From: Bradyrhizobium sp. SZCCT0153
GTDB lineage: Bacteria; Pseudomonadota; Alphaproteobacteria; Rhizobiales; Xanthobacteraceae
Direction: 5' to 3'
NCBI RefSeq assembly: GCF_018129995.1
Contig: NZ_JAFCKS010000005.1
Location: 434,001-498,000 of the forward strand
Length of the DNA: 64,000 bases
How positions within the stretch are numbered: the first letter of the stretch is position 1; every line of letters begins with the position of its first letter. A program made the position numbers and the translations under genes. Positions 15,366 to 25,407 of the stretch are shown piece after piece. The notes under the pieces were generated by a model. The model was not told where the DNA came from and ran no database searches. It saw only the letters and a program-made list of their open reading frames with translations.

Positions 15366-15630
15366 TCGGGGAAACTCCCTTGTTGGACAGAGCAGAGACA
15401 ACGGCCGGCATCCACTTTGGTTGCCTCCCGGAACCCGGTTCCGCCGCTCGCGGGAACCGGAGCGCCAAATGATCTCTGTACAATCCCCCCGGGGTAAGGC
15501 CGGGACAGTTGCGGCCGCCAGTTCCCTCCTGTTACAAAACCAGAAGAAATGCTCAAGGGCTGCCAGGGCCCAAGAACTCTCTCTCGAAGAGCTCCCTTTG
15601 AGCCCGCGTCAGGTTTGGTAACGGCAGCCT

Positions 15631-16548
15631 ATGGATTATTTCGCCCAGCAGCTCATCAATGGCCTCGTGCTCGGCTCCATCTACGGACTGATCGCGATCG
15701 GCTACACGATGGTCTACGGCATCGTCGGCATGATCAACTTCGCCCATGGCGACGTCTTCATGATCGGCGGCTTCGTCGCCCTGATCACCTTCGTGCTCCT
15801 GATCTCGACCGGCCTGACCGCGATCCCGGTGATCCTTCTGGTGGTGTTGCTGGTCTCGATGGCGATCACGGCGCTCTACGGCTGGACCATCGAGCGTATC
15901 GCCTACCGGCCGCTGCGACACTCTTTCCGCCTCGCTCCAATGCTGTCGGCGATCGGCATGTCGTTCGTGCTGACCAACTATTCGCAGGTGGCGCAAGGCG
16001 CGCGCGTCAAGCCGATCCCGCCCTTCATCACCGGCGGCTACACGCTGCATGAGAGCCAGGACGGCTTCGTCATCCAGCTCTCCAACATCCAGATCATGGT
16101 GGTCGTCACCACCATCGTGCTGCTGGCGATCTTCACCTGGCTGGTGTCGCGCACCCGTCTCGGGCGCGACATGCGCGCCTGCGAGCAGGACCAGACCATG
16201 GCGGCGCTGCTCGGCGTCAACGTCGATCGCACCATATCGATGACCTTCGTGATCGGTGCCGCGCTCGCCGCGGTCGCCGGCCTGATGTACCTGCTCTATT
16301 ACGGGCTGGTCGATTTCTTCATGGGCTTCGTCGCCGGCATCAAGGCGTTTACCGCGGCCGTGCTCGGCGGCATCGGCTCGCTGCCGGGCGCGATGCTTGG
16401 CGGACTTGCGATCGGGCTGATCGAGACATTCTGGTCGGCCTATTTCTCGGTCGAGTACAAGGACGTCGCCGCGTTCTCGATCCTGATCGTCGTGCTGATC
16501 TTCATGCCGACCGGCCTGCTCGGCCGTCCCGAAGTCGAAAAAGTCTGA
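15631..16548 (+). CDS. livH: Branched-chain amino acid-type ABC transporter permease, LivH family
   Basis: A 305-residue inner-membrane permease with ~8 predicted helices. LivH landmarks are LINGLVLGSIYGLIAIGYTM, GIVGMINFAHGDVFMIG, RDMRACEQDQTMAALLGVN (EAA-like cytoplasmic loop) and FTAAVLGGIGSLPGAMLGG. First of livHMGF, probably one transcript with livM 12 nt downstream. Substrate may be branched-chain amino acids or another small amide; homology does not resolve it. Confidence 0.93.
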   Translation: MDYFAQQLINGLVLGSIYGLIAIGYTMVYGIVGMINFAHGDVFMIGGFVALITFVLLISTGLTAIPVILLVVLLVSMAITALYGWTIERIAYRPLRHSFRLAPMLSAIGMSFVLTNYSQVAQGARVKPIPPFITGGYTLHESQDGFVIQLSNIQIMVVVTTIVLLAIFTWLVSRTRLGRDMRACEQDQTMAALLGVNVDRTISMTFVIGAALAAVAGLMYLLYYGLVDFFMGFVAGIKAFTAAVLGGIGSLPGAMLGGLAIGLIETFWSAYFSVEYKDVAAFSILIVVLIFMPTGLLGRPEVEKV

Positions 16549-16560
16549 CGGGCCGGCCGC

Positions 16561-17886
16561 GTGACACCCATTCCGCACGAGACCACGCACGCAAGCCGCA
16601 CCGCCGGCATTTCCGCCCTTCTGAAGACAGCCTTCATCAACGCGCTGATCGCGCTGGTGCTGTTCTCCCTGATGGTCGGCATCCGCACCGAAGCAGGCTC
16701 CGACGGCCAGCTCACTTATTGGACACGCTTCGGCGACCTCGCATCCCTCGTCGCCGCGGTGTTCGGCGGCTCGATCTTGATCGAGCTGCTCCGGCAATGG
16801 ATCGGCTCGACCGGAACCGAGAAGCTGGTGCCGCCGGCGGTGAAGAGCGGCATGTCGTTCGTCGGCCGCTATCTCGCGCCCGCGCTCCTGATCTTCACGC
16901 TGCTGGTGCCCGTGATCTTCTATAACCAGCGCTACATCCTCGACCTCGCCATCCTCGTGCTCACCTATGTCATGCTGGGCTGGGGCCTCAACGTCGTGGT
17001 CGGCCTCGCGGGCCTGCTCGATCTCGGCTACGTCGCCTTCTATGCGGTCGGAGCCTATTCCTACGCTCTGCTTGCCACCAATTTCGGCTGGTCGTTCTGG
17101 GTCTGCCTGCCGCTGGCAGGCATCCTCGCCGCGTTCTGGGGCGTGCTGCTCGGCTTTCCCGTGCTGCGTCTGCGCGGCGACTATCTCGCGATCGTGACGC
17201 TCGCCTTCGGCGAGATCATCCGCCTCGTCATCATCAACTGGCAGGAGCTCACCGGCGGTCCCAACGGTGTGTCCAGCATTCCCCGCCCCTCCTTCTTCGG
17301 CATCCCGCTCGACAACAGCGACAGCGGACTCGCCGCCAGGCTCGGCATCGAATACTCGCCGACCCACCGTATCGTCTTCCTGTTCTATCTGATCCTCGCG
17401 CTTGCGCTGCTCACCAACTGGGTCACGATCCGCCTGCGCCGCCTGCCGATCGGCCGCGCCTGGGAGGCGCTCCGCGAGGACGAGGTCGCCTGCCGCGCGC
17501 TCGGCATCAACACCACGACCACCAAGCTGACGGCGTTCGCGACCGGGGCGATGTTCGGCGGCTTCGCCGGCGCGTTCTTCGCGACACGTCAGGGCTTCAT
17601 CAGCCCGGAATCCTTCACCTTCCAGGAATCGGCGCTGGTGCTCGCCATCGTCGTGCTCGGCGGCATGGGCTCGCAGCTCGGCGTGGCGCTCGCCGCGCTC
17701 GCGATGATCGGCGGCTTCGAGCTGTTCCGGAGCCTCGAGACCTACCGCATGCTGGTGTTCGGCATGGCCATGGTGCTGATCATGATCTGGCGGCCGCGCG
17801 GCCTGATCGGCCATCGCGCGCCGACCGTGTACCTGACCAAGGCACAGGCGATCTCATCCGACCTGGTCAAGGAAGGCCACGGATGA
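16561..17886 (+). CDS. livM: Branched-chain amino acid-type ABC transporter permease, LivM family
   Basis: A 441-residue permease. An N-terminal ~130-residue extension with two hydrophobic stretches precedes the LivM core (LNVVVGLAGLLDLGYVAFYAVGAY; LRGDYLAIVTLAFGEIIRL; LREDEVACRALGINTTTTKL; VLGGMGSQLGVALAAL). Extended LivM proteins are usual in Bradyrhizobium. GTG start assumed at 16561. The stop overlaps the livG ATG (ATGA). Confidence 0.93.
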   Translation: MTPIPHETTHASRTAGISALLKTAFINALIALVLFSLMVGIRTEAGSDGQLTYWTRFGDLASLVAAVFGGSILIELLRQWIGSTGTEKLVPPAVKSGMSFVGRYLAPALLIFTLLVPVIFYNQRYILDLAILVLTYVMLGWGLNVVVGLAGLLDLGYVAFYAVGAYSYALLATNFGWSFWVCLPLAGILAAFWGVLLGFPVLRLRGDYLAIVTLAFGEIIRLVIINWQELTGGPNGVSSIPRPSFFGIPLDNSDSGLAARLGIEYSPTHRIVFLFYLILALALLTNWVTIRLRRLPIGRAWEALREDEVACRALGINTTTTKLTAFATGAMFGGFAGAFFATRQGFISPESFTFQESALVLAIVVLGGMGSQLGVALAALAMIGGFELFRSLETYRMLVFGMAMVLIMIWRPRGLIGHRAPTVYLTKAQAISSDLVKEGHG

Positions 17887-18712
17887 GCCGCGACGAGATT
17901 CTCAGCGTCGACCGGCTGACCATGCGCTTCGGCGGCATCGTCGCCGTGCAGGACCTGTCCTTCGCGGCCGAGCGGAAAAAGATCACCGCGCTGATCGGAC
18001 CGAACGGCGCCGGCAAGACCACGGTCTTCAACTGCATCACCGGCTTCTACAAGCCGAGCGACGGCACCATCCGCCTCGCCCATGACGACGGCAAGGTGAT
18101 CGCGCTGGAGCGGCTGAACGATTTTCGCATCGCCAAGCAGGCCAAGGTGGCGCGAACATTCCAGAACATCCGGCTGTTTCCCGGCATGACGGCGCTGGAA
18201 AACCTGATGGTGGCGCAGCACAACGCCCTGATGCGGGCCTCCGGCTTCACCTTGCTCGGGCTCATTGGCGCGCCCGGCTATCGCGACGCCGAGAAGCGCG
18301 CGATCGGTCTCGCCACCGACTGGCTCAGGCGGGTCAATTTGCTCGATCGCGCCGACGACGCCGCCGGCAATTTTGCCTATGGCGACCAGCGACGGCTCGA
18401 GATCGCACGCGCGATGTGCACCGAGCCCGCGCTATTGTGCCTGGACGAGCCTGCAGCCGGCCTCAATGCGCGCGAGAGCGCCGCCCTGAGCGAGTTGCTG
18501 CTGTCGATCCGCAACGAGCTCGGCACCTCGATCCTGCTGATCGAGCACGACATGTCCGTGGTGATGGAAATCTCCGACCACATCGTGGTGATGGACCATG
18601 GCGTGAAGATTGCGGAAGGCTCCCCCCGCGAGGTTCGCGATGACCCCAAGGTGATCGCCGCCTATCTCGGCACCGATGAGGAAGAGGCGGTGGCCGTGAT
18701 GGAGGGCGGGTC

Positions 18713-18716
<4 letters not shown>
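17883..18716 (+). CDS. livG: ABC transporter ATP-binding protein, LivG family
   Basis: A 277-residue ATPase. Walker A is GPNGAGKTT (near residue 39), Q-loop FQNIRLFPGMTALENL, a LivG-type signature FAYGDQRRLEIARAM, Walker B LLCLDEPAAGLN, and H-loop LIEHDMSVVM. The C-terminal extension (SPREVRDDPKVIAAYLG) is typical of LivG. It overlaps livM by 4 nt at its start and livF by 4 nt at its end, implying translational coupling. Confidence 0.94.
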
Positions 18717-19456
<740 letters not shown>

Positions 19457-19653
19457 GGCCGTCCAAGAACGAACCCCAAGAACGAACCCCAAGATCGAAC
19501 CCTGCGGACCGGCGTGCGGCCGAATATGGCGAGATATCTCCGCCAATGCCCGTATTTTGCCGGTGACTTCTCCCCGAATTCATTCAAGAATGGCGCCGGT
19601 TTGGACCGGGCGTACCCGGCAACTTCCACAGGCGACCACCCACGAGGTATCTC

Positions 19654-20772
19654 ATGAAATCACTGAAGCTCATCGGTCTGGCATTCGGCGCGTCGATTGC
19701 GCTGTCGAGCGCGGCATTCGCGCAGGATGTCACCGTCGCAGTCGCAGGTCCGATGACCGGCGGCGAGTCCGCCTTCGGCCGCCAGATGAAGAACGGCGCC
19801 GAGATGGCCGTGGCCGACATCAACGCCGCCGGCGGCGTCAACGGCAAGAAGCTCGCGCTGTCCATCGAGGACGACGCCTGCGATCCGAAGCAGGCCCGCT
19901 CGGTCGCCGAGAAGATCGCCGGCGCGAAAATTCCGTTCGTGGCCGGGCATTATTGCTCGTCGTCGTCGATCCCCGCTTCGGAAGCCTATGCCGACGGCAA
20001 CGTCCTCCAGATCACGCCGGCCTCCACCAATCCGAAGTTCACCGATAGCGGACTGTGGAACGTGGCTCGCGTCTGCGGCCGCGACGACCAGCAGGGTTTG
20101 GTCGCCGCCCAGTACATCGCCAAGAACTTCAAGGGCAAGAACATCGCCATCCTCAACGACAAGACCACCTACGGCAAGGGTCTTGCGGACGAGACCAAGA
20201 AGGCGCTTAACAAGGCCGGCGTCACCGAGAAGATGTACGAGTCCTACAACAAGGGCGACAAGGACTTCAACGCGATCGTCTCGCGGCTGAAGCGCGACAA
20301 CATCGATCTGGTCTATGTCGGCGGCTACCACCAGGAGAGCGGCCTGATCCTGCGCCAGATGCGCGACCAGGGCCTCAAGACCGTGTTGATGGCCGGCGAC
20401 GCGCTCGCCGACAAGGAATACGCCTCCATCACCGGCCCGGCCGGCGAAGGCACGCTGTTCACCTTCGGTCCCGATCCGCGCAACAAGCCGACCGCGAAGA
20501 AGATCGTCGAGGCCTTCAAGGCCAAGAGCATCGACCCCGAAGGCTACACGCTCTACACCTACGCGGCGATGCAGGTCTGGTCCCAAGCGGCCAAGAAGGC
20601 CGGCACCACCGACGCCAAGAAGGTCATGGCGGCGATCAAGGCCGGCAAGTGGGACACCGTGATCGGGCCGATCGAGTATGACGCCAAGGGCGACATCAAG
20701 CAGCTCGACTACGTCGTCTACAAATGGGACGCCAAGGGCGGCTACGCCCAGATCAGCGGCAACGGCACGTAA
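19654..20772 (+). CDS. livK: Periplasmic branched-chain amino acid-type substrate-binding protein
   Basis: A 372-residue Peripla_BP_6 family protein. A signal peptide (KLIGLAFGASIALSSAAFAQ, cleavage after AFA near residue 23) is followed by VTVAVAGPMTGGESAFGRQM, the ligand-pocket region VAGHYCSSSSIPASEAYAD, and VYVGGYHQESGLILRQMRDQ. It follows livF after 197 nt, separate enough for its own promoter, as is common for the more abundant binding protein. An intrinsic terminator lies after it. Confidence 0.93.
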   Translation: MKSLKLIGLAFGASIALSSAAFAQDVTVAVAGPMTGGESAFGRQMKNGAEMAVADINAAGGVNGKKLALSIEDDACDPKQARSVAEKIAGAKIPFVAGHYCSSSSIPASEAYADGNVLQITPASTNPKFTDSGLWNVARVCGRDDQQGLVAAQYIAKNFKGKNIAILNDKTTYGKGLADETKKALNKAGVTEKMYESYNKGDKDFNAIVSRLKRDNIDLVYVGGYHQESGLILRQMRDQGLKTVLMAGDALADKEYASITGPAGEGTLFTFGPDPRNKPTAKKIVEAFKAKSIDPEGYTLYTYAAMQVWSQAAKKAGTTDAKKVMAAIKAGKWDTVIGPIEYDAKGDIKQLDYVVYKWDAKGGYAQISGNGT

Positions 20773-20807
20773 GCGCGCTTGCCTGAAGGCCGCGTCCAAA
20801 CATCCCG

Positions 20808-20836
20808 CGCCCCGGCTTACCCCCGGGGCGTTTCTT
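20808..20836 (+). terminator. Intrinsic terminator after livK
   Basis: Stem CGCCCCGG (20808-20815) / CCGGGGCG (20823-20830) with a 7-nt loop, then TTTCTT. Placed 36 nt past the livK stop; it would end the liv transcript. Confidence 0.85.
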
Positions 20837-20848
20837 CTTGCGGCAGGG

Positions 20849-21235
20849 TCAGACGGCTGCGGGCAACTCGCCGTCCGCCGCGGCCTGGGCCTTCCGCAAG
20901 GCTTGAAGAAGATCGTTCGGCCGAAACGGCTTTTGCAGGCAGACGACGTTGCCGAGGTGGGGCGATTGTTCCATGAAATCCAGCGCCGTCATTCCCGACA
21001 CGGCAACGATCGGGAGGCTTGGGGCCAGCTCGCGCAGCGTCGCGATGACTTCGACGCCGCTGGTGTCGCCGAGGAAAATGTCCACGATTGCCGCATCGAA
21101 GGGGGCCTCGGCGAAGGCGTTCACCCCGCCCGCGCCGCTCTCGGCCTCGACGACTTCGTACCGGTTGACACGCAGCACGATCGCAAGCATCGCCCGGACG
21201 TCCTTCTGGTCGTCGATGATGAGAATGCGAGGCAT
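20849..21235 (-). CDS. Single-domain response regulator (receiver only)
   Basis: A 128-residue CheY-like receiver with no output domain. Acidic pair D8-D9, phosphoacceptor D52 (AIVDIFLG), Ser at position 80 (VAVSG) and K102 (LQKPF). It is divergent from the hybrid histidine kinase at 21436, 200 nt apart, and is a plausible phosphotransfer partner of that kinase. As it lacks DNA-binding or enzymatic output, it would act by protein contact or as a phosphate sink. Confidence 0.92.
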   Translation of the reverse strand: MPRILIIDDQKDVRAMLAIVLRVNRYEVVEAESGAGGVNAFAEAPFDAAIVDIFLGDTSGVEVIATLRELAPSLPIVAVSGMTALDFMEQSPHLGNVVCLQKPFRPNDLLQALRKAQAAADGELPAAV

Positions 21236-21435
21236 GGGGAAAAACTCCCGGATCTCGAAGTCAAAATCGCCTGATTCAAACCTGGAACCCGAAGCATCGG
21301 GAGGGCATTATGGCACCGTCCAGTAAAGCGCATCTTACCCGATCCCCAGTGCGCTCCCAGCAAAATTAAGTAATCTGTAACCTTCGGTTGAGTCGCGGCG
21401 GGTTTTGTCATGATGCGTGCCCGGAACCCGCTACC

Positions 21436-24285
21436 ATGGACGGAAACCAATTGGGCCAAATGAGATTTGCGGAGATGCTCAAGACCGATCTGCGAGAGCT
21501 GGACGTCGGCGCGACCACCGATCGAAGCACATTCCTGTCGACGTTGCCTGCAACCCCGACAGACCGCGCCGCAGCATTTGCGATCGTCGGCGTCTCCGCG
21601 ATCGTGTTCGCGTTGGCCGTCCCCTTCGCTGGTATCCCGCTGCTGCCGGTTCCAGCCTTCGTCGCGAGCTATCAATCCGCCCTCGCCGTCGCAGACATCG
21701 TCACCGCGGTCCTGCTGCTGTCGCAATTTGCGGTGCTCCGGACCCGCGCGCTGCTCGTGCTCGCGACGGGCTATCTGTTCACGGCCGCGGCCGCCATACT
21801 CCATGCCCTCACCTTCCCCGGACTTTTTTCACCGACTGGATTGCTGGGGGCCGGCCAGCAGACCACCGTCTGGCTCTACATGATCTGGCACGGCGGCTTC
21901 CCGCTCTGTGTGCTCGCCTATGCCTGGCTGAAGGAGGCCGATGGCGGTGCCCGGATCGCTGGCTCGGCAAGCAGGGCGATCTACGCCAGCATTCTCGGCG
22001 TCGTCGCGGCCATGATCGTTTTCGCCTGGATCGTCACCGCCCAGCACGATTTGCTCCCGGTGCTGCTGCGCGATGGCCGTTACACGCAGATCATGATCGG
22101 CGTGGTATCCTTCGTTTGGTCCCTGAGCTTCGCAGCGCTGGTCTCGCTGTGGTTCCGGCGGCCGCACTCGATCATCGACGCCTGGCTCATGGTCGTGATG
22201 TGCGCCTGGCTGTTCGACATCGCGCTGTCGGCGATCGTCAACGTCGCGCGCTTCGATCTCGGCTTCTACGCCGGCCGCCTTTACGGCCTGTGCGCGTCGA
22301 CCTTCGTGCTTGCGGTGCTTCTGATCGAAAACGTCCGCCTCCAGGCCCAGACGGTGGGCCTCGTCGGCAAGCTGCGTCAGCAGTCGGCGCTCGATCGCGA
22401 CTATTACGGCAAGCGCCTTGCGCTATACGGCGCCGTCGTCGAATCAGCCAATGACGCCATCATCACGAAGACGCTCGACGGTATCATCACGGGCTGGAAC
22501 AAGGCCGCCGAACATCTGTTCGGCTTTTCCGCCGCGGAGGCCGTCGGCCAGCCGATCGACATCATCGTCCCGGAGGACCGCAAGGCCGAGGTCAGGGGCA
22601 TCCTGAACCGGGTCGGCGGCAACGAAACGATCGCCCAGCACGAGACGGTCCGCATCCGCAAGGACGGCCGCCCGCTCGACGTGGTTCTCAATGTGTCTCC
22701 GCTGAGGTCAGACAACGGAAGGATCATCGGCGCGTCCAAGATCGCCCACGACATCACGGAAGAGAAGCAGGCGCGGGAAAAACTGCGCCGCGAGATCGAG
22801 GAGCGGGAGCGCATCTTCGAGACCTCGCAGGACCTGATCCTGGTCACCGACGGCTTCGGCAATTTCATCCAGGTCAGCCCGAGCGTGAAGACCATCCTCG
22901 GCCTCAACCCGGACGACATGATCGGGCGCAGCGCGACCGAGTTCATTCATCCCGACGACCTCGAGAAGACACGGGACGAGATGCGCGCGGCGCGGCGTGG
23001 CGCGGTCAAGCGCAGCTTCGAGGCGCGCTACTACCATGACGATGGTCACGAGGTCACACTGAACTGGATGGGCACCTGGTCCGACCCGGTGAAGCGGCAT
23101 TTCTTCATCGGCCGCGACCTCACCGAGAAGCAGGCCGCCGAGGCCCAGTTCAGGCAAGTCCAGAAGATGGATTCCATCGGTCAATTGACCGGTGGTGTCG
23201 CCCACGACTTCAATAATGTGCTGACCGTCATCACCGGCACGATCGGCATTCTGTCAGACGCGGTGGCCGACCGTCCTGAGCTCGCCGCCATCACCAAGCT
23301 GATCGACGACGCCGCCGAGCGCGGCGCGCAACTGACCAAGCATTTGCTCGCCTTCGCCCGCAAGCAGCCGCTCCAGCCGCGCGAGATCGACGTCAACGCA
23401 TTGATGCTCGAGGCCGCGAAGCTGCTGCATCCGACCCTCGGCGAGCAAATCACCATCATGCCGCAGCTTACCGAGGATGCGTGGCCGGCATTAGTCGACC
23501 CCGGTCAGCTTTCCACCGCGATCCTCAATCTTGCGCTGAACGCGCGCGATGCCATGCCCGACGGCGGCACGCTGGTGCTGGAGACCCGTAACATCTTCCT
23601 CGACGACGGCTATGCCAGCATGAATCCCGACGTGCTCGCCGGCAACTACGTGATGATCGCCGTCAGCGACACCGGCTCCGGAATCCCGACGGGGTTGATC
23701 GACCGCGTGTTCGACCCCTTCTTCACCACCAAGGAGGTCGGCAAGGGGACCGGCCTCGGGCTCAGCATGGTGTTCGGCTTCGTCAAGCAATCCGGCGGCC
23801 ACATCAAGATCTACAGCGAGGAAGGCCACGGCACGAGCGTGAAGATCTACCTGCCGCGCTCGAGCGGCGTGCAGGAGACCGAGTACGAGGTGCTCCAGAA
23901 CGTGCCCATCACCGGCGGCAACGAGAAGATTTTGATCGTCGAGGACGACGCGCTGGTCCGGCAATACGTCGTGACCCAGATCAAGAGCCTCGGTTACGCC
24001 GCCCTCGAAGCCGCCAACGCGGCCGAAGCCCTCGTCATCATCGACGCCGACAAGGACATCGACCTGCTGTTCACGGACGTCATCATGCCGGGCAACATGA
24101 ACGGCCGCCAGCTCGCCGATGAGGCGGCTCGGCGCCGTCCCGACCTGAAGACGCTGTTCACCTCGGGCTATACCGAAAATGCCATCGTCCACCACGGCCG
24201 GCTCGATTCCGGGGTGCTGCTGCTGGCAAAGCCCTACCGCAAGTCCGAACTCGCCAAGATGCTCAGGACCGCGCTCGCCGGTTGA
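21436..24285 (+). CDS. Membrane hybrid sensor histidine kinase (MASE4-like, PAS-PAS, HisKA, HATPase, REC)
   Basis: A 949-residue hybrid kinase. Residues ~40-300 have about seven to eight hydrophobic segments resembling a MASE4 membrane sensor. Then PAS 1 (~332-455, VVESANDAIITKTLDGIITG), PAS 2 (~458-570, ETSQDLILVTDGFGNF), HisKA with phosphoacceptor H590 (GGVAHDFNNVLTVITG), the HATPase domain (NLALNARDAMPDGG, SDTGSGIP, GTGLGLSMVFGF) and a C-terminal receiver with D881 (LLFTDVIMPG). Start ATG 21436 is chosen; ATG 21460 is possible. No HPt domain is seen, so relay to the divergent receiver is inference. The stimulus is unknown. Confidence 0.9.
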   Translation: MDGNQLGQMRFAEMLKTDLRELDVGATTDRSTFLSTLPATPTDRAAAFAIVGVSAIVFALAVPFAGIPLLPVPAFVASYQSALAVADIVTAVLLLSQFAVLRTRALLVLATGYLFTAAAAILHALTFPGLFSPTGLLGAGQQTTVWLYMIWHGGFPLCVLAYAWLKEADGGARIAGSASRAIYASILGVVAAMIVFAWIVTAQHDLLPVLLRDGRYTQIMIGVVSFVWSLSFAALVSLWFRRPHSIIDAWLMVVMCAWLFDIALSAIVNVARFDLGFYAGRLYGLCASTFVLAVLLIENVRLQAQTVGLVGKLRQQSALDRDYYGKRLALYGAVVESANDAIITKTLDGIITGWNKAAEHLFGFSAAEAVGQPIDIIVPEDRKAEVRGILNRVGGNETIAQHETVRIRKDGRPLDVVLNVSPLRSDNGRIIGASKIAHDITEEKQAREKLRREIEERERIFETSQDLILVTDGFGNFIQVSPSVKTILGLNPDDMIGRSATEFIHPDDLEKTRDEMRAARRGAVKRSFEARYYHDDGHEVTLNWMGTWSDPVKRHFFIGRDLTEKQAAEAQFRQVQKMDSIGQLTGGVAHDFNNVLTVITGTIGILSDAVADRPELAAITKLIDDAAERGAQLTKHLLAFARKQPLQPREIDVNALMLEAAKLLHPTLGEQITIMPQLTEDAWPALVDPGQLSTAILNLALNARDAMPDGGTLVLETRNIFLDDGYASMNPDVLAGNYVMIAVSDTGSGIPTGLIDRVFDPFFTTKEVGKGTGLGLSMVFGFVKQSGGHIKIYSEEGHGTSVKIYLPRSSGVQETEYEVLQNVPITGGNEKILIVEDDALVRQYVVTQIKSLGYAALEAANAAEALVIIDADKDIDLLFTDVIMPGNMNGRQLADEAARRRPDLKTLFTSGYTENAIVHHGRLDSGVLLLAKPYRKSELAKMLRTALAG

Positions 24286-24344
24286 GCCTGCGGCATCCCT
24301 GCGCTATCGCTGAAGCGAGCTCCTTTCAGCCGGCGAGGCCAACC

Positions 24345-25340
24345 TTGAAAAATCTGCTCACCGATATCGCCGGCGTCCGCGTCGGCCATGCCGAGGATGC
24401 GAAAGCGGCCACCGGCACGACCGCGATCGTCTTCGATGCGCCTGCGGTTGCGGCGATCGACGTTCGCGGCGGCGGACCCGGCACGCGCGAGGACGCATTG
24501 CTCGACCTTGCCAGCACGCAAGAACGGGTCGATGCGATCGCACTGTCCGGCGGCTCCGCCTATGGCATCGAGGCCGGGGGCGGCATCCAGGCCTGGCTTG
24601 CCGAACAAGGCCGCGGCTTGCGGATTCGCGAGGCGGTGATTCCGCTCGTGCCGGGTGCGATCATGTTCGACCTGCTCAACGGCGGCGACAAGGCCTGGGG
24701 ACGCTTCGCGCCCTATCGCGATCTCGGTTACGAAGCGGCCGCAGCAGCAGGCCACGACTTCGCGCTGGGCAGCGTCGGCGCCGGCCTCGGAGCCACCACC
24801 GCGACCTTCAAGGGCGGGCTCGGGTCGGCTTCGGCAGTGCTGGCCAACGGCATCAAGGTCGCCGCGATCATCGTCGTCAACGCGGTCGGCAGCGCAACCG
24901 TCGGCGAGGGACCCTGGTTCTGGGCGGCGCCGTTCGAGGAGAATGGCGAGTTCGGCGGGCGCGGCCTGCCGCCCGCCTTCACCCCGGACATGCTGGCGAT
25001 GCGCATCAAGGGCGGTCCCGCCGCGAGTGCGCGCGAGAACACCACGATCGGTCTCGTCGTCACCGACGCGACGCTGACCAAGGCTCAAGCCAAGCGGCTT
25101 GCGATGATCGCGCATACAGGGTTTGCCCGCGCCATCTATCCGGTGCATGCCCCGACCGACGGCGATGTGCTGTTCGCCGCGGCGACCTGCGACAAGCCGA
25201 TCGAGCCGCTGGTCGGCCTCACCGAGCTCGGCACCGTCGCCGCCAATGTGGTCGCGCGTGCGATCGCACGCGGCATCTACAGTGCAAGCGCGCTGCCGTT
25301 TGCGGGCGCGCTGCCGGCGTGGAAGGACCGGTTCGGCTAG
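24345..25340 (+). CDS. P1 family peptidase (DmpA/NylC-type Ntn hydrolase)
   Basis: A 331-residue S58/P1 family protein. The N-terminal alpha-chain has LLTDIAGVRVGHAEDA, AIDVRGGGPGTREDALL and SGGSAYGIEAGGGIQAWL. The motif ENTTIG at residues 231-236 fits the Asn-Thr autocleavage point of NylC-type members, which would make Thr233 the nucleophile of the beta-chain. Starts at TTG 24345 preceded by GGCGAGG. Family members are aminopeptidases or amide/oligoamide hydrolases; the substrate here is not predictable. It follows the kinase gene by 59 nt. Confidence 0.88.
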   Translation: MKNLLTDIAGVRVGHAEDAKAATGTTAIVFDAPAVAAIDVRGGGPGTREDALLDLASTQERVDAIALSGGSAYGIEAGGGIQAWLAEQGRGLRIREAVIPLVPGAIMFDLLNGGDKAWGRFAPYRDLGYEAAAAAGHDFALGSVGAGLGATTATFKGGLGSASAVLANGIKVAAIIVVNAVGSATVGEGPWFWAAPFEENGEFGGRGLPPAFTPDMLAMRIKGGPAASARENTTIGLVVTDATLTKAQAKRLAMIAHTGFARAIYPVHAPTDGDVLFAAATCDKPIEPLVGLTELGTVAANVVARAIARGIYSASALPFAGALPAWKDRFG

Positions 25341-25391
25341 CGCGTGATCCGGAGAAGTGCGACGCGGTTTTCCGAACAGATGATGCTCAGA
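25341..25391. repeat. Short palindromic element
   Basis: Sequence of the form GCGTGATCCGGA...GGTTTTCCGAACAGATGATGCTC, an imperfect hairpin familiar from Bradyrhizobium intergenic regions, between the convergent P1 peptidase and EF-hand genes. Confidence 0.5.
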
Positions 25392-25407
25392 CTAGCCGCA
25401 GGCAAGG

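Noticed and set aside
15553..15630. Gene start upstream of livH in another frame
   Set aside because: No ribosome site and no protein similarity; livH starts cleanly at 15631.
15553..17814. 753-codon minus-strand open frame over livH and livM
   Set aside because: Highly charged, low-complexity product without any domain, antisense to two clear permease genes; a GC-skew shadow.
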